A DNA stretch of 45,281 nucleotides from Corynebacterium mendelii (GTDB taxonomy: Bacteria > Actinomycetota > Actinomycetes > Mycobacteriales > Mycobacteriaceae): positions 321 through 45,601 of the forward strand of contig NZ_JAFLEQ010000015.1 in the NCBI RefSeq assembly GCF_017307055.1. Reading direction: 5' to 3'. The notes below the pieces were generated by a model. That model was not told where the DNA came from. It searched no databases and saw only the letters and a program-made list of their open reading frames with translations. This document shows, piece by piece, positions 1 to 10,261 of this stretch. The translations under genes and the position numbers were made by a program. Within the stretch, counting starts at the first letter, position 1, and every line of letters begins with the position of its first letter.

Positions 1-226
1 ACCAAACGTTGCAGACGTTAAGGAACCAACCAGGTCCCCGGCACACGCCACACCCAGACAAACACAACAAACAATAACGCCATCAACAAACAGCCTAAAA
101 AAACCATTCATCTCAAACGCCAAACATTTGAAAAAAAGTACATTGGCACACTATCGAGTTCTCACACATCATGTGCACGCACCGCCTGACAGGAGCTTGT
201 TTACTGCTCTTGCGGCGTCTGCGGCC
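1..226 (-). promoter_or_regulatory. rRNA operon leader with boxA-like antitermination/processing motif
   Basis: On the minus strand this stretch is the transcribed leader of an rRNA operon whose 16S gene would begin beyond position 1. The key mark is the 20-base motif at 144-163, which on the minus strand reads GAGAACTCGATAGTGTGCCA. This closely matches the conserved leader element of actinobacterial rrn operons (boxA and processing region). AT-rich sequence with T runs follows, as is usual before 16S. No protein-coding frame is convincing here. The mature rRNA itself is not in the window, so the operon is inferred from leader and promoter only. Confidence 0.8.
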
Positions 227-232
227 TGACTC

Positions 233-262
233 AACCTAGTGGCTCGGTGACATCTCTGTCAA
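233..262 (-). promoter_or_regulatory. rrn promoter (-35 TTGACA, 18 bp, -10 TAGGTT)
   Basis: Read on the minus strand, a perfect -35 hexamer TTGACA (257-262) is followed after 18 bp by TAGGTT (233-238), a good corynebacterial -10. It fires leftward into the rRNA leader. It stands about 250 bp downstream of the tyrS stop, so the rRNA operon follows tyrS in the same direction. Between 263 and 446 I see no gene; further upstream rrn promoters could lie there but none is clear. Confidence 0.8.
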
Positions 263-446
263 ACCGGCCCGGGTGGTTGTCTCCCGCGCCTTTTCCGGTT
301 GGACGGTGTTACCCGTTCCGGCGGCGTGAGATAGAACTTTAACCGCTTCTTCACTTTATGGCAACCCCGCAGGTAACCGAGCATTTTTATGCCATGTGCC
401 GGACACTTTGCGGCCACGTGAATCGTGGAATTGCGGCATATGCGAC

Positions 447-482
447 AGCGCGCACCGGGCACTGTGGTGCCCGGTGCGCGCT
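447..482 (-). terminator. Hairpin downstream of tyrS
   Basis: A perfect 16-bp inverted repeat (447-462 and 467-482) encloses a 4-base loop, 28 bp after the tyrS stop. There is no T run on either side. It would separate tyrS transcription from the rRNA operon promoter downstream, but its efficiency as an intrinsic terminator is uncertain. Confidence 0.65.
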
Positions 483-510
483 GGAATGCTTGGGGTTGCC
501 CGGTTTTTTT

Positions 511-1785
511 CTACCGGCCGCTAAACCGTGCGCCGGCGAAGTTCTTCTTGCCTTTGCGCAGCACCAGCCAGCGGTTGTGGAGGAAATCGTCGTCGGCGGG
601 TTCCCACTGTTCGTCTTCGATACGGGTGTTGTTGACGTAGGCCCCACCTTCTTTGATGGCACGTCGGGCAGCGCCCTTGGAGTCGACGAGTCCGGATGCC
701 ACCAAAAGATCGACAATCGTGGCCGGATCCCCGGGAGCCACCTCAGCGATGGTTGTTTCCGACAGTGCACCGGCCAGGGTTTGCTCGTTGAGTTCGTGCA
801 GTTCAGCACGACCGAACAGCGCCTGGGCGGCCAGTTCCACTGCTGTGGTGTTGTCTTCGCCGTGCACCAGGGTGGTCATCTCCCGGGCGAGCCGACGCTG
901 CGCTTCGCGTTTGAAGGGGCGCTCGGCAACCTCGGTTTCCAGGGCCTCCAGTTCTTCTTTGGTGATGAAGGTGAACCACCGCAGGTATTTGATGACATCG
1001 GCGTCGCCGGTGTTGAAGAAGTACTGGTACCAGCTGTAGGGGCTGGTCATCTCCGGATCCAGCCACAGTTTCCCGCCGCCGGTGGATTTGCCGAACTTGT
1101 TGCCTTCGCTGTCGGTGACCAGCGGCACGGTCATGCCGTGGACGGTGGCACCGTTGATCCGGCGGTTGAGGTCGACGCCGGAGACGATGTTGCCCCACTG
1201 GTCGGAACCACCGATCTGCAGGCAGCAGCCGTAGTTGTTGTGCAGCTGCACGTAGTCGTTGGCCTGCAGCAGCATGTAGGAAAATTCGGTGTAGGAAATA
1301 CCGTCGGATTCCAGACGCCGTTTGACGGTGTCTCGGTTGAGCATGGTGTTGAGCGAGAAGTTCTTTCCGACATCCCGCAGGAAAGTGATCACGCTCATGT
1401 TTTCGATCCAGTCCCGGTTGTTGACCAGCCGGGCGGAATTGTCGCCCTCGAAGTCGACGAACCTGGACAGTTGGCCGGAAATTCGTTCCGCCCAGCTGGC
1501 CACCTGATCGTCTTCGAGCATGCTGCGTTCGCCGACATCGCGCGGGTCACCGATCATGCCGGTGGCCCCACCGGCCAGCACGATGGGGTGGTGGCCAAGT
1601 TTCTGGAAGCGTTTGAGCATCAGCAGCGGCACCAGATGGCCGGCATGCAGCGACGGTCCGGTCGGGTCGAAGCCGCAGTAGAGGGTGATGGATTTTCCGT
1701 CAGTGGCCTCGGACAGGGCCTCCAGGTCGGTGGACTGGTTGATCAGCCCACGCCAGGAAAGTTCGTCGATGATCGGGGAAGACAT
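511..1785 (-). CDS. tyrS: Tyrosine--tRNA ligase
   Basis: Cytoplasmic class I aminoacyl-tRNA synthetase that charges tRNA-Tyr with tyrosine at the cost of ATP. The 424-residue product has the usual length. Seen in it: the HIGH-type motif HAGH at residues 47-50, the tyrosine-site segment with [10 protein letters not shown] near 190-199, the KMSKS-type loop KFGKS at 230-234, and a C-terminal S4-like RNA-binding domain from about residue 355. I chose the ATG giving MSSPIIDEL; an upstream in-frame extension of 29 residues is not protein-like. It lies 106 bp downstream of the Trm112-like gene and is probably in the same transcript. The rRNA operon promoter lies beyond its hairpin terminator. Confidence 0.97.
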   Translation of the reverse strand: MSSPIIDELSWRGLINQSTDLEALSEATDGKSITLYCGFDPTGPSLHAGHLVPLLMLKRFQKLGHHPIVLAGGATGMIGDPRDVGERSMLEDDQVASWAERISGQLSRFVDFEGDNSARLVNNRDWIENMSVITFLRDVGKNFSLNTMLNRDTVKRRLESDGISYTEFSYMLLQANDYVQLHNNYGCCLQIGGSDQWGNIVSGVDLNRRINGATVHGMTVPLVTDSEGNKFGKSTGGGKLWLDPEMTSPYSWYQYFFNTGDADVIKYLRWFTFITKEELEALETEVAERPFKREAQRRLAREMTTLVHGEDNTTAVELAAQALFGRAELHELNEQTLAGALSETTIAEVAPGDPATIVDLLVASGLVDSKGAARRAIKEGGAYVNNTRIEDEQWEPADDDFLHNRWLVLRKGKKNFAGARFSGR

Positions 1786-1891
1786 GGTGGTACGCCGCCT
1801 AATGTTTGAGAAAAAAGATTTCGTCGTCGGGTTTTCTGGTGTGTGCCCGGTATGCGATGTGGCACGGATCAATCAGATCGTTGCGGTGTTG

Positions 1892-2068
1892 TCAGGAAGC
1901 CGGATAGTCACGGGCTTCATCGGCCAGCATCACGGGAATGCCGTTGTCGATCGGATAGGCGATGGACAAACGGGGATTGACCAGAAGGCCCTCCTCCTCG
2001 TGGTAGTCGAGAGGACCTTTGTCCTTCGGGCATACGAGGATCTCGAGCAGGTGCGGATCAAGGCTCAT
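1892..2068 (-). CDS. Trm112/UPF0434 family small protein
   Basis: A 58-residue protein beginning MSLDPHLLEILVCPKDKG and ending near DNGIPVMLADEARDYPAS. The LLEILVCP start and the AYPI..GIPVML block are typical of bacterial Trm112-like (UPF0434) proteins. In eukaryotes and archaea Trm112 activates methyltransferases; the bacterial role is unsettled. Only the first Cys of the classical zinc site is present: the position of the second Cys pair reads NPRL, so zinc binding is doubtful. The start is fixed by the motif and by a TAGGAT -10 element ending 8 nt before the ATG, which points to a leaderless mRNA. Codon-by-codon translation was checked by eye. It precedes tyrS on the same strand. Confidence 0.88.
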   Translation of the reverse strand: MSLDPHLLEILVCPKDKGPLDYHEEEGLLVNPRLSIAYPIDNGIPVMLADEARDYPAS

Positions 2069-2076
2069 GGGTGATT

Positions 2077-2082
2077 ATCCTA
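2077..2082 (-). promoter_or_regulatory. -10 element of a leaderless promoter (Trm112-like gene, tyrS)
   Basis: TAGGAT on the minus strand ends 8 nt before the ATG of the Trm112-like gene. Transcription would start at or next to the start codon. The same geometry recurs before six other genes in this window. No clear -35 was assigned. Confidence 0.55.
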
Positions 2083-2206
2083 CCCGGCCGGTGCGTCCGG
2101 CGGCGCGGAGACGTGGCGCCACGGAGGGAACACACCGGCCGTCGTGTGCTGGTGGCCGCTGACGGCCCGGCGGAAGATGCGGGAAAATAACGGTGGTGGC
2201 GTTTGT

Positions 2207-3706
<1,500 letters not shown>

Positions 3707-3807
3707 CTATCCCACCCGTGATAAGCGGGGCTTTTCCTGCCCGCAGACTACCATGACAAGGCCCTGGTGAGCCGGTGGGCTCTGCCCGGCACCACCGGGG
3801 GAGACAA

Positions 3808-3850
3808 GAAAAATCCGCCCGGCACGGTGCTGGCACACGGTGCCGGGCGG
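3808..3850 (-). terminator. Intrinsic terminator after argG
   Basis: Perfect 11-bp inverted repeat (3815-3825 and 3840-3850, loop of 14) followed on the minus strand by a five-T run. It lies about 60 bp after the argG stop and about 160 bp before argH. It should end or thin out argG transcripts before argH. Confidence 0.8.
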
Positions 3851-3912
3851 TGATCTGTCCCGGCCGGCGGAAAAGACGAGCTTCCCGCCGGCGGGGGCAC
3901 GTGGTCTTTTAC

Positions 3913-5118
3913 TTATTTGCCGCTGGCGTCCCGGTCGCGTTTGCAGGCGATCTTCGACGACAGGCCGTGCAGTTCCACAAAGCCCTTGGCCAGCGTCTGG
4001 TCGAAGGTGTCGCCGGTGTCGTAGGTGGCCAGATTGAAGTCGTAGAGCGAATGGTCGCTGCGGCGGCCGTTGACGGTGACCCGGCCCTCGTGCAGCACCA
4101 GCCGGATATCGCCGGTGACATGCTCCTGGGTGGAGTCGATGAAGGCGTCCAGGGAGCGTTTGAGCGGGGCGAACCACAAACCGTCGTAGACCTCTTCGGA
4201 CCAGCGGGCGTCAATCAGCCGCTTGTAGCGGGCCAGTTCACGCTCCAGGCAGATGTCTTCCAGGGCCTGGTGGGCGGTGATCAGCACCATCGCACCCGGG
4301 GCTTCGTAGACCTCACGGGACTTGATGCCGACCAGCCGGTCCTCGACCATGTCCAGCCGGCCGACCCCCTGGGCGCCGCCGCGGCGGTTGAGTTCCTCGA
4401 TCGCTTCCAGCACGGTGACTTTCTTGCCGTCGATGGCGACCGGTTTTCCGCCCTCAAAGGAAATGATCAGCTCATCGGGGGCGTTGCCCAGGGCCGGGTC
4501 CTCGGTGTAGGAGTAGAGGTCCTTGGTCGGCGGGTTCCACAGATCCTCGAGGAAACCGGTCTCAATGGCCCGGCCCCAGACGTTCTGGTCGATGGAGAAC
4601 GGCGATTTTTTCGACTGTTCGATCGGCAGGTTGATCTCTTCGGCAAAGGCGATCGCCTTGTCGCGGGTCCAGGCGAAATCACGGGCCGGGGCGATGATCT
4701 TCAGATCCGGGTTGTTGTCCATGAAGCCCACCTCGAAGCGGACCTGGTCGTTGCCCTTGCCGGTGCAGCCGTGCGAGAGGTGGGTGCCGCCGAACTGTTC
4801 GGCAGCCTGCACCAGGTGCTTGACGATCAGCGGCCGGGAGATGGCGGACACCAGCGGGTACTGCTTCATGTACAGGCCGTTGGCCTTGATGGTGGGCAGA
4901 CAGTACTCTTCGGCGAATTCATCCTTGGCATCGACGACGACGGCTTCGACAGCACCGCAGTCCAGGGCGCGCTGGCGCACCGATTCCATGTCTTCGCCAC
5001 CCTGCCCGAGGTCGATGGACACCGCCACCACTTCACCGCCGGTCTGCTTGGCGAGGTAGGGAATGGCAACGGAGGTATCCAGTCCGCCGGAGTAGGCGAG
5101 AACAACGCGGTCAGTCAT
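3913..5118 (-). CDS. argG: Argininosuccinate synthase
   Basis: Joins citrulline and aspartate with ATP to form argininosuccinate, the penultimate step of arginine synthesis. The 401-residue product carries the N-type ATP pyrophosphatase P-loop YSGGLDTSV at about residues 9-17. Further on it has the conserved [14 protein letters not shown] block that binds citrulline and aspartate. The start at [12 protein letters not shown] agrees with the family and has an AGGAG 11 nt upstream. Its promoter and ARG-box operator lie about 150 bp upstream, overlapping the 3' end of the racemase-like gene, so argG has its own ArgR-controlled start site. A short Arg-rich frame in its leader overlaps the argG start (see 5115-5192). 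Confidence 0.97.
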   Translation of the reverse strand: MTDRVVLAYSGGLDTSVAIPYLAKQTGGEVVAVSIDLGQGGEDMESVRQRALDCGAVEAVVVDAKDEFAEEYCLPTIKANGLYMKQYPLVSAISRPLIVKHLVQAAEQFGGTHLSHGCTGKGNDQVRFEVGFMDNNPDLKIIAPARDFAWTRDKAIAFAEEINLPIEQSKKSPFSIDQNVWGRAIETGFLEDLWNPPTKDLYSYTEDPALGNAPDELIISFEGGKPVAIDGKKVTVLEAIEELNRRGGAQGVGRLDMVEDRLVGIKSREVYEAPGAMVLITAHQALEDICLERELARYKRLIDARWSEEVYDGLWFAPLKRSLDAFIDSTQEHVTGDIRLVLHEGRVTVNGRRSDHSLYDFNLATYDTGDTFDQTLAKGFVELHGLSSKIACKRDRDASGK

Positions 5119-5192
5119 GGTGAAACAAGCTCCTTGAAAGGTAATGTCTGTCGGAAATCTCTGTGCGGTCCATCCCGCCGCCGGTGGAGCAT
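5115..5192 (-). CDS. Possible Arg-rich leader peptide of argG
   Basis: A 25-codon frame in the argG leader starts at an ATG and encodes [20 protein letters not shown] followed by ELVSP. Its TGA overlaps the argG ATG (ATGA). Five of its first 14 residues are arginine, with three consecutive CGG codons. No strong ribosome-binding site precedes it. It could couple translation to argG or sense arginyl-tRNA, but a chance frame in GC-rich DNA is equally possible. Confidence 0.25.
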   Translation of the reverse strand: MLHRRRDGPHRDFRQTLPFKELVSP

Positions 5193-5267
5193 CGGTGCCC
5201 CGTCCAACGGTGGCAAGCCTACCGCGTGGCGGGAAAAACTTACCCGCCGCAGCGGACAACGTGTCAC

Positions 5268-5306
5268 ACTCTAGCCAGTTTATGCATTCAAATGCAAATT
5301 ATGCAT
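5268..5306 (-). promoter_or_regulatory. argG promoter with ARG-box operator
   Basis: On the plus strand 5278-5306 contains TTATGCA then, 6 bp on, TGCAAATTATGCA (5293-5305). Of 29 aligned positions, 22 match the site before argC, with identical spacing. A -10 TAGAGT (minus strand, 5268-5273) follows with a -35 inside the operator, so ArgR bound here would block RNA polymerase. The operator runs up to the racemase-like gene's stop codon (5307-5309). Confidence 0.8.
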
Positions 5307-6059
5307 TCACGGGGTGGTGCGGCGGAGCCGCATCCGATGGGTCCCGGGTTGTCCGCCGGTCTGTTCCATACCCGATAACGCCAGGTCAACGGCGGCTTCG
5401 GCGTGGATTCTGGCGGTGTCGAAGACGGGCAGACGCGAGCCTGAGACATCCATCAGCAACGCCACCTGGGCACTGGCTGTCACCACGGCCTGAGCGCCTT
5501 TGTCCCCCAGCCCGGAGATGATCCGCAGAAAATCTTCCCGCGAGGTCGGTGACGCGGTGCCGTCGTAGAGTTCATTGACGATCACCGAGTTGACGGCCCC
5601 GATATCGGAGGAATTCGGCAGCACCACCCTGATGCCGTGGCTTTCCAGAATGCCGGTGTAGAAATCCTGGCACATCGTGTAGCGGGTGCCCAGCAGCCCC
5701 ACGGTGTCGATGCCCGCGGCACGAACGCTGCGGGCGGTGGCTTCGGCAACATGCAGCAGCGGTGGACAGATGCGCTGTGCGACGGCATCGGCGACTTTGT
5801 GCATCGTGTTCGAACAGATCAGCACCATGTCGACCTGCGCCCGCTCCAGGTCGGCGGCCGCGGCGCAGACAATGTCGGCAACCCGGTTCCAGTCCCCCAG
5901 GCGCTGCTGCTGTTCGAGTTCGGCGAAGTCGAGGCTGGACACCACGATCCGGGCGGAGTGCAGGCCGCCGAGGCGCTGCTGCACGCATTCATTGATGATG
6001 CGGTAGTAGCCCTCGGTGGTGGCCCAGGTCATTCCGCCGATCAGGCCGATCTTTTTCAC
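5307..6059 (-). CDS. Aspartate/glutamate racemase family protein with altered catalytic site
   Basis: A 250-residue protein, GTG start, with the N-terminal IGLIGGMTWATT and the CSNTMHK motif (C82) of YgeA-like aspartate racemases, and PVFDTARIHAEAAV near 211-224. These PLP-independent racemases normally use two cysteines. Here the second motif, GCTE in the family, reads ASAQ at 195-198, so the second catalytic Cys is Ser196 and its Glu is Gln198. Racemase activity is therefore doubtful; a different isomerase, hydrolase or binding role is possible. It sits between argR and argG, an unusual place, and its stop codon abuts the argG operator. The open frame looks intact, so it is not scored as a pseudogene. 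Confidence 0.85.
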   Translation of the reverse strand: MKKIGLIGGMTWATTEGYYRIINECVQQRLGGLHSARIVVSSLDFAELEQQQRLGDWNRVADIVCAAAADLERAQVDMVLICSNTMHKVADAVAQRICPPLLHVAEATARSVRAAGIDTVGLLGTRYTMCQDFYTGILESHGIRVVLPNSSDIGAVNSVIVNELYDGTASPTSREDFLRIISGLGDKGAQAVVTASAQVALLMDVSGSRLPVFDTARIHAEAAVDLALSGMEQTGGQPGTHRMRLRRTTP

Positions 6060-6166
6060 CGTCTCGTTGCTTTCGGTTGCGTGATTGTCGTACCGGAGTA
6101 CCCCACTGTAGCGCTACCGCCCCCACCCCGGTCGGGCGGGAGTTGTTGTGGCGCCGCGGGGGACGG

Positions 6167-6739
6167 TTAGGCCAGCCCCCCGGCAAACCGCTGCGCCAGT
6201 TCACTGCCGGTCATGGGCTGTCTGGCCAGGACAAAAATGGTGTCGTCGCCGGCAATGGAGCCGACAACCTCGGGAAGGGCGGCCCGGTCGATGAAACTGG
6301 CCAGGTACTGGGCCGCCCCCGGGGGTGTGCGCAGCACCGCGGTATTGCCGGAGGAATCCACGCTGACCAGGATGTCGTCGAGCACCCGGCGCAGTTTGTC
6401 GACGGTGCCGCTGATCGCTTCGGTGGATTGGGCTTCCTGCCCGCCCAGTGAATACCAGGCCCGCCCGCTGCCGCCGCGGACTTTTTTCGCCCCCAGCTCG
6501 TCGAGATCCCGGGACAGGGTGGCCTGGGTGATGTCGATTCCCTCGTCGAGCAGAATATCCGACAGCGCCACCTGGGAATGGACCTTGGTGGTGGTGAGGA
6601 TCTCGGTGATTTTCGCCTGCCGGGCAGCCCGGCTGACGTTTTTTGGGTCGGTGCGCGGTGTCGGCACGGCGGCGGCTCGTTTCTTCGGTACGTGTTTGAA
6701 AAAAAGGGACTCCACGACGACGCGGGGCAAGCGGGACAC
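6167..6739 (-). CDS. argR: Arginine repressor ArgR
   Basis: Hexameric transcription factor that binds ARG boxes when arginine is present and represses arginine synthesis. The N-terminal winged helix contains [20 protein letters not shown] and the C-terminal domain ends with [13 protein letters not shown], the arginine-binding and oligomerisation region. As drawn from GTG at 6739 the product is 190 residues, about 20 longer than the usual 170; a start at a later GTG (for example 6715 or 6667) is possible, and no good ribosome-binding site decides. It follows argF by 43 bp. Two matching ARG boxes in this window, before argC and argG, are its probable targets. Confidence 0.95.
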   Translation of the reverse strand: MSRLPRVVVESLFFKHVPKKRAAAVPTPRTDPKNVSRAARQAKITEILTTTKVHSQVALSDILLDEGIDITQATLSRDLDELGAKKVRGGSGRAWYSLGGQEAQSTEAISGTVDKLRRVLDDILVSVDSSGNTAVLRTPPGAAQYLASFIDRAALPEVVGSIAGDDTIFVLARQPMTGSELAQRFAGGLA

Positions 6740-6782
6740 CGGTAAAAAAGGTATGGCCCTCGCATTCTCCCGCGGCGGGTTG

Positions 6783-7733
6783 TCAGGCGCCCGGCTGGTG
6801 GGCGGCCAGCCACACCATCAGTGCTTTTTGGGCGTGCAGACGGTTTTCCGCCTCGTCGAAGACCCGGCTGCGCGGCCCGTCGATGACCCCGGCGGTGACT
6901 TCATTGCCCCGGTAGGCGGGCAGACAGTGCAAAAAGATGGCGTCTTTACCCGCCGTATCCATCATCTCTTCGGTCACCCGGTAGGGCAGGAAGGGGGTGG
7001 TGCGGTCTTTGCCGTCGTTTTCCTGCCCCATCGACACCCAGGTGTCGGTGATGACAACATCCTGTCCGGCAACCGCGGCCACATCGTCGGTGACGGTGAT
7101 GGTGGCACCTGTGCTCCGGCCGATGGCACGGGCCCGGTCGACAAACGGCTGCTCCGGTTGGAAACCGGCCGGGGCGCAGATGGTCATGTCCATCCCGGCG
7201 GTGGCAAATCCCAGCATGTAGGAGTTGGCCATGTTGTTGGCCCCGTCGCCGAGATAGATGGCTTTTTTGCCGGCCAGTTCCCGCGGGGTGTGGTTGTCGG
7301 TGAGGTGTTCCACACAGGTGAAAAGATCGGCCAGAATTTGGCAGGGGTGCATGTCGTCGGTGAGCGCATTGATAATCGGCACGGTGGCGGTTTCGGCCAT
7401 CTGCTCGAGATTGGACTGCGCGAAGGTGCGCCAGATGATCATGGAGACAAACCGGCTGAGCACGGCCCCGGTGTCCTGCAGGGTTTCCCCTTTTCCCATT
7501 TGGGAGGAACCGGTGTCAACCACAATCGGGTTTCCGCCCAGCGCGGCGATACCGGCGTCGAAGGAAAAACGGGTGCGGGTCGATGTTTTGTCAAACAGCA
7601 CCGCCACCGACTGCGGGCCGGCGAAGGTTTTTTCGCGGTAGGGGTCTTTTTTCAGTTCACCGGCCAGGGTGAGAATCTCCGCCTGCTCGGCGGGGGTGAC
7701 ATCGTCGTCGGCGAGGAAATGGCGCACAGTCAT
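6783..7733 (-). CDS. argF: Ornithine carbamoyltransferase
   Basis: Transfers the carbamoyl group from carbamoyl phosphate to ornithine to give citrulline. The 316-residue product is of normal length. The carbamoyl-phosphate loop STRTR is at 51-55 and the ornithine-side catalytic motif HCLP at 269-272. The ATG start [11 protein letters not shown] has GGAAAG upstream. It lies between argD (90 bp upstream) and argR (43 bp downstream) in the argCJBDFR run and is expected to be transcribed from the argC promoter. Confidence 0.97.
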   Translation of the reverse strand: MTVRHFLADDDVTPAEQAEILTLAGELKKDPYREKTFAGPQSVAVLFDKTSTRTRFSFDAGIAALGGNPIVVDTGSSQMGKGETLQDTGAVLSRFVSMIIWRTFAQSNLEQMAETATVPIINALTDDMHPCQILADLFTCVEHLTDNHTPRELAGKKAIYLGDGANNMANSYMLGFATAGMDMTICAPAGFQPEQPFVDRARAIGRSTGATITVTDDVAAVAGQDVVITDTWVSMGQENDGKDRTTPFLPYRVTEEMMDTAGKDAIFLHCLPAYRGNEVTAGVIDGPRSRVFDEAENRLHAQKALMVWLAAHQPGA

Positions 7734-7823
7734 CAGTTTTCTTTCCGGATTTGCTTTGTTTTTTCTTCGGGCAGGACAGTCGGGGAGTTTTCTTGCAAAC
7801 GTGCTCTGCCGGCGTCGGCCGGA

Positions 7824-9038
7824 CTAGTCACCTGCGGCCTGGTGCAGGCAGCGGTCTATCCGTTCCACAGCCCGGTCGATCTCGTCGTCGGTGATCACCA
7901 GCGGCGGCACCAGGCGCAGCACAGTGTCCGCCGGTGCGTTGAGGATCACCCCGTGGGTCAATCCGGCGTCGACGGCTTGTTTTGCGATGGGGGCGTCAAG
8001 CACAACACCCAGCATCAGACCGCGGCCGCGCACATGGTCGACGTGGTCGAGCTGCCGCATTTGTCCGGCGAGGTAGTCCCCCTTGCGCCGGACTTCGGCG
8101 AGAAACGCATCGTCGATGGTGTCAAGAACGGCGGTGGCTGCGGCACAGGCAACCGGGTTACCGCCGAAGGTGGTGCCGTGCGATCCCGGGCCGAACAGCC
8201 GGGCGGCGTCCCCGGTGGCCAGACACGCCCCGATCGGCAGGCCGGCACCCAGGCCTTTGGCCATGGTCACCACATCGGGGATCACCCGGTCGTGGGTGTG
8301 GGCGAAAAAATCACCGGTACGGCCGACACCGGTTTGCACTTCGTCACAGACAAACAGGATGCCGTGGGCGGCGGTGAGTTTCCTCACGGCCGCCAAAAAA
8401 CCCTCCGGGGCGGGGATCACACCGGTTTCCCCCTGGATCGGCTCCAGGATCACCGCGGCAGTATCCGCCGGATTGGATTCGACCAGTGTGGTCAGGTAGT
8501 CGATATCACCGTAGGGGAAAAACTCCACCCCACCGGGAAGCGGGGCGAATTTATCCCGTTTGTCCGGCTGGCCGGTCATCGCCAACGATCCCATGGTGCG
8601 GCCGTGGAAGCCGTTGACGCTGGCCAGGATCCGCTTCCTGCCGGTGAGCCGGGCCAGTTTGAAGGCGGCCTCGTTGGCCTCGGCCCCCGAGTTGCAGAAA
8701 AACACCCGGGTGCTGTTTTTGATCGAGTCGTCCCCGGCGCTGAAACGCTCGATCAGCCCGGCGGCAACCTGTTCCACCGGGGTGGTGGCAAACAGGTTGG
8801 AGACATGGGTGAGGGTGGAGATTTGTTCGGTCACCGCCGCCACCACCGCCGGATGACCCTGCCCCAAGGAGCTGACCGCGATACCGGCGAGCATGTCGAT
8901 GTAGTCACGGCCGTTGGCGCCGTGCAGCACACTGCCGTGCCCGGAGACAATCCCCAGCTTCGGCTGTCCGTAGGTGTCCATGAGAACCGTCGGCCACACG
9001 GCCACGGGATCGGTGGGGGAAGAAGATGAAGTAGTCAA
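7824..9038 (-). CDS. argD: Acetylornithine aminotransferase
   Basis: PLP-dependent class III aminotransferase converting N-acetylglutamate semialdehyde and glutamate to N-acetylornithine and 2-oxoglutarate. Family marks include [14 protein letters not shown] (112-125), the D-E-V-Q aspartate region near 232-235 that binds the PLP ring nitrogen, and the Schiff-base lysine in [10 protein letters not shown] (K261). The start is uncertain. I chose a TTG that has AAGGA 10 nt upstream; a GTG 9 nt and a TTG 21 nt further upstream are alternatives with poor spacing or no ribosome-binding site. The protein is about 404 residues, consistent with the family. Confidence 0.95.
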   Translation of the reverse strand: MTTSSSSPTDPVAVWPTVLMDTYGQPKLGIVSGHGSVLHGANGRDYIDMLAGIAVSSLGQGHPAVVAAVTEQISTLTHVSNLFATTPVEQVAAGLIERFSAGDDSIKNSTRVFFCNSGAEANEAAFKLARLTGRKRILASVNGFHGRTMGSLAMTGQPDKRDKFAPLPGGVEFFPYGDIDYLTTLVESNPADTAAVILEPIQGETGVIPAPEGFLAAVRKLTAAHGILFVCDEVQTGVGRTGDFFAHTHDRVIPDVVTMAKGLGAGLPIGACLATGDAARLFGPGSHGTTFGGNPVACAAATAVLDTIDDAFLAEVRRKGDYLAGQMRQLDHVDHVRGRGLMLGVVLDAPIAKQAVDAGLTHGVILNAPADTVLRLVPPLVITDDEIDRAVERIDRCLHQAAGD

Positions 9039-9137
9039 CGAAAACACGTCCTTGCACAATCGCGGGTCACATCAACCGGCGGGATGGGATAAAGAAAACA
9101 ACAGTCACTGGTTCAGTCGCGCACCCGATCAAGCGGA

Positions 9138-10091
9138 TCACTGGTCCGGGGTGTCGCGGTAGACGGTGCCGCCGGGGACATCATCGTCGAAGTCGGCCAT
9201 CTCGGGGCGCACCATGGTGCCGATGCCGCCTTCGGTGAGAAGTTCCAGCAGCACCGAGTGGGCCACCCGGCCGTCGATGATGTGGGCTGCCTCGACCCCG
9301 TTTTTCACCGCGTTGTAGCAGGATTCCATTTTCGGGATCATGCCCGAATCCAGACCGGGCAAAATCCCGGCGAGTTCGGCAAGCCCGATTTTGCTCACCA
9401 GCGATCCCTGGTCCGGCCAGTTGGTGTACAGGCCCGCCACATTGGTCAGAATCAACAGCCGTTCGGCGCCGATGGCACTGGCCAGCGCACCGGCGGCGGT
9501 GTCGGCGTTGATGTTGAACACTTCTTCGCCGTCTTCACCGGGGGCGATGGTGGACACGACCGGAATACGCCCGGCGTCAATGATGTCCATCAACGAGGAG
9601 GCATCCACATGGGTGATCGTGCCGACCTGGCCGATGTCGGTTTGTTCGCCGTCCACGGTGACCAGCCTTTTCTTGGCGGTAAACAGCCCACCGTCCTCCC
9701 CGGAGCAGCCGACGGCAAAGGGGCCGAAGGAGTTGATTTTGCCGACCAGATCCCGCCCGACCTGGCCGAAAAGAACCATGCGGACAATATCCATGACCTC
9801 CGGGGTGGTGACCCGGAAGCCGCCGGCGAATTCACCTTTGATGCCCAGGCGTTCCAGCATGCCGGAGATCTGCGGTCCACCGCCGTGGACGACCACCGGT
9901 TTGACCCCGACGGTGCGCAAAAACACCATGTCCTTGGCGAACGCCTGTTTCAGATGCTCGTCGGTCATGGCGTTGCCGCCGTATTTGATCACCACGATCT
10001 TGCCGCGGTAGTGCATCAGCCAGGGCAGGGCCTCGGAGAGAACATGCGCCCGTTGTTTGGGGGTGAGCTGGTCGACAATGTGGTCGGTCAT
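9138..10091 (-). CDS. argB: Acetylglutamate kinase
   Basis: Phosphorylates N-acetylglutamate with ATP; in this type of linear/cyclic arginine pathway it is commonly the enzyme feedback-inhibited by arginine. The 317-residue product shows the amino acid kinase fold: KYGGNAM near 40-46, the substrate motif VVHGGGPQI, and [12 protein letters not shown]. Start at [13 protein letters not shown] matches the family; the frame is open further upstream but that part is not conserved-looking. An N-terminal helix before the kinase core is present, as in arginine-sensitive enzymes. Neighbours are argJ (170 bp upstream) and argD (99 bp downstream). Confidence 0.97.
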   Translation of the reverse strand: MTDHIVDQLTPKQRAHVLSEALPWLMHYRGKIVVIKYGGNAMTDEHLKQAFAKDMVFLRTVGVKPVVVHGGGPQISGMLERLGIKGEFAGGFRVTTPEVMDIVRMVLFGQVGRDLVGKINSFGPFAVGCSGEDGGLFTAKKRLVTVDGEQTDIGQVGTITHVDASSLMDIIDAGRIPVVSTIAPGEDGEEVFNINADTAAGALASAIGAERLLILTNVAGLYTNWPDQGSLVSKIGLAELAGILPGLDSGMIPKMESCYNAVKNGVEAAHIIDGRVAHSVLLELLTEGGIGTMVRPEMADFDDDVPGGTVYRDTPDQ

Positions 10092-10261
10092 GGTGGGGGT
10101 TTCTTCACTGACAAATCGGGGGGTGGACATCATTCGGCGCGGGACGCCCTGGACCGGGCGGCCGGTGTGGGGCGGAAGGGACAGCACAACCCCTTCCCCA
10201 CCCGGAATGCGCGATGGCGGGCACTGCCCGGGTGCCCTCCGGCTGCGGGGGCCACCGGATG

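Noticed and set aside
6213..9029. A 938-codon open frame on the plus strand opposite argR, argF and argD
   Set aside because: It is the GC-rich shadow of three certain genes; its translation is low-complexity Gly/His/Val-rich with no motif.
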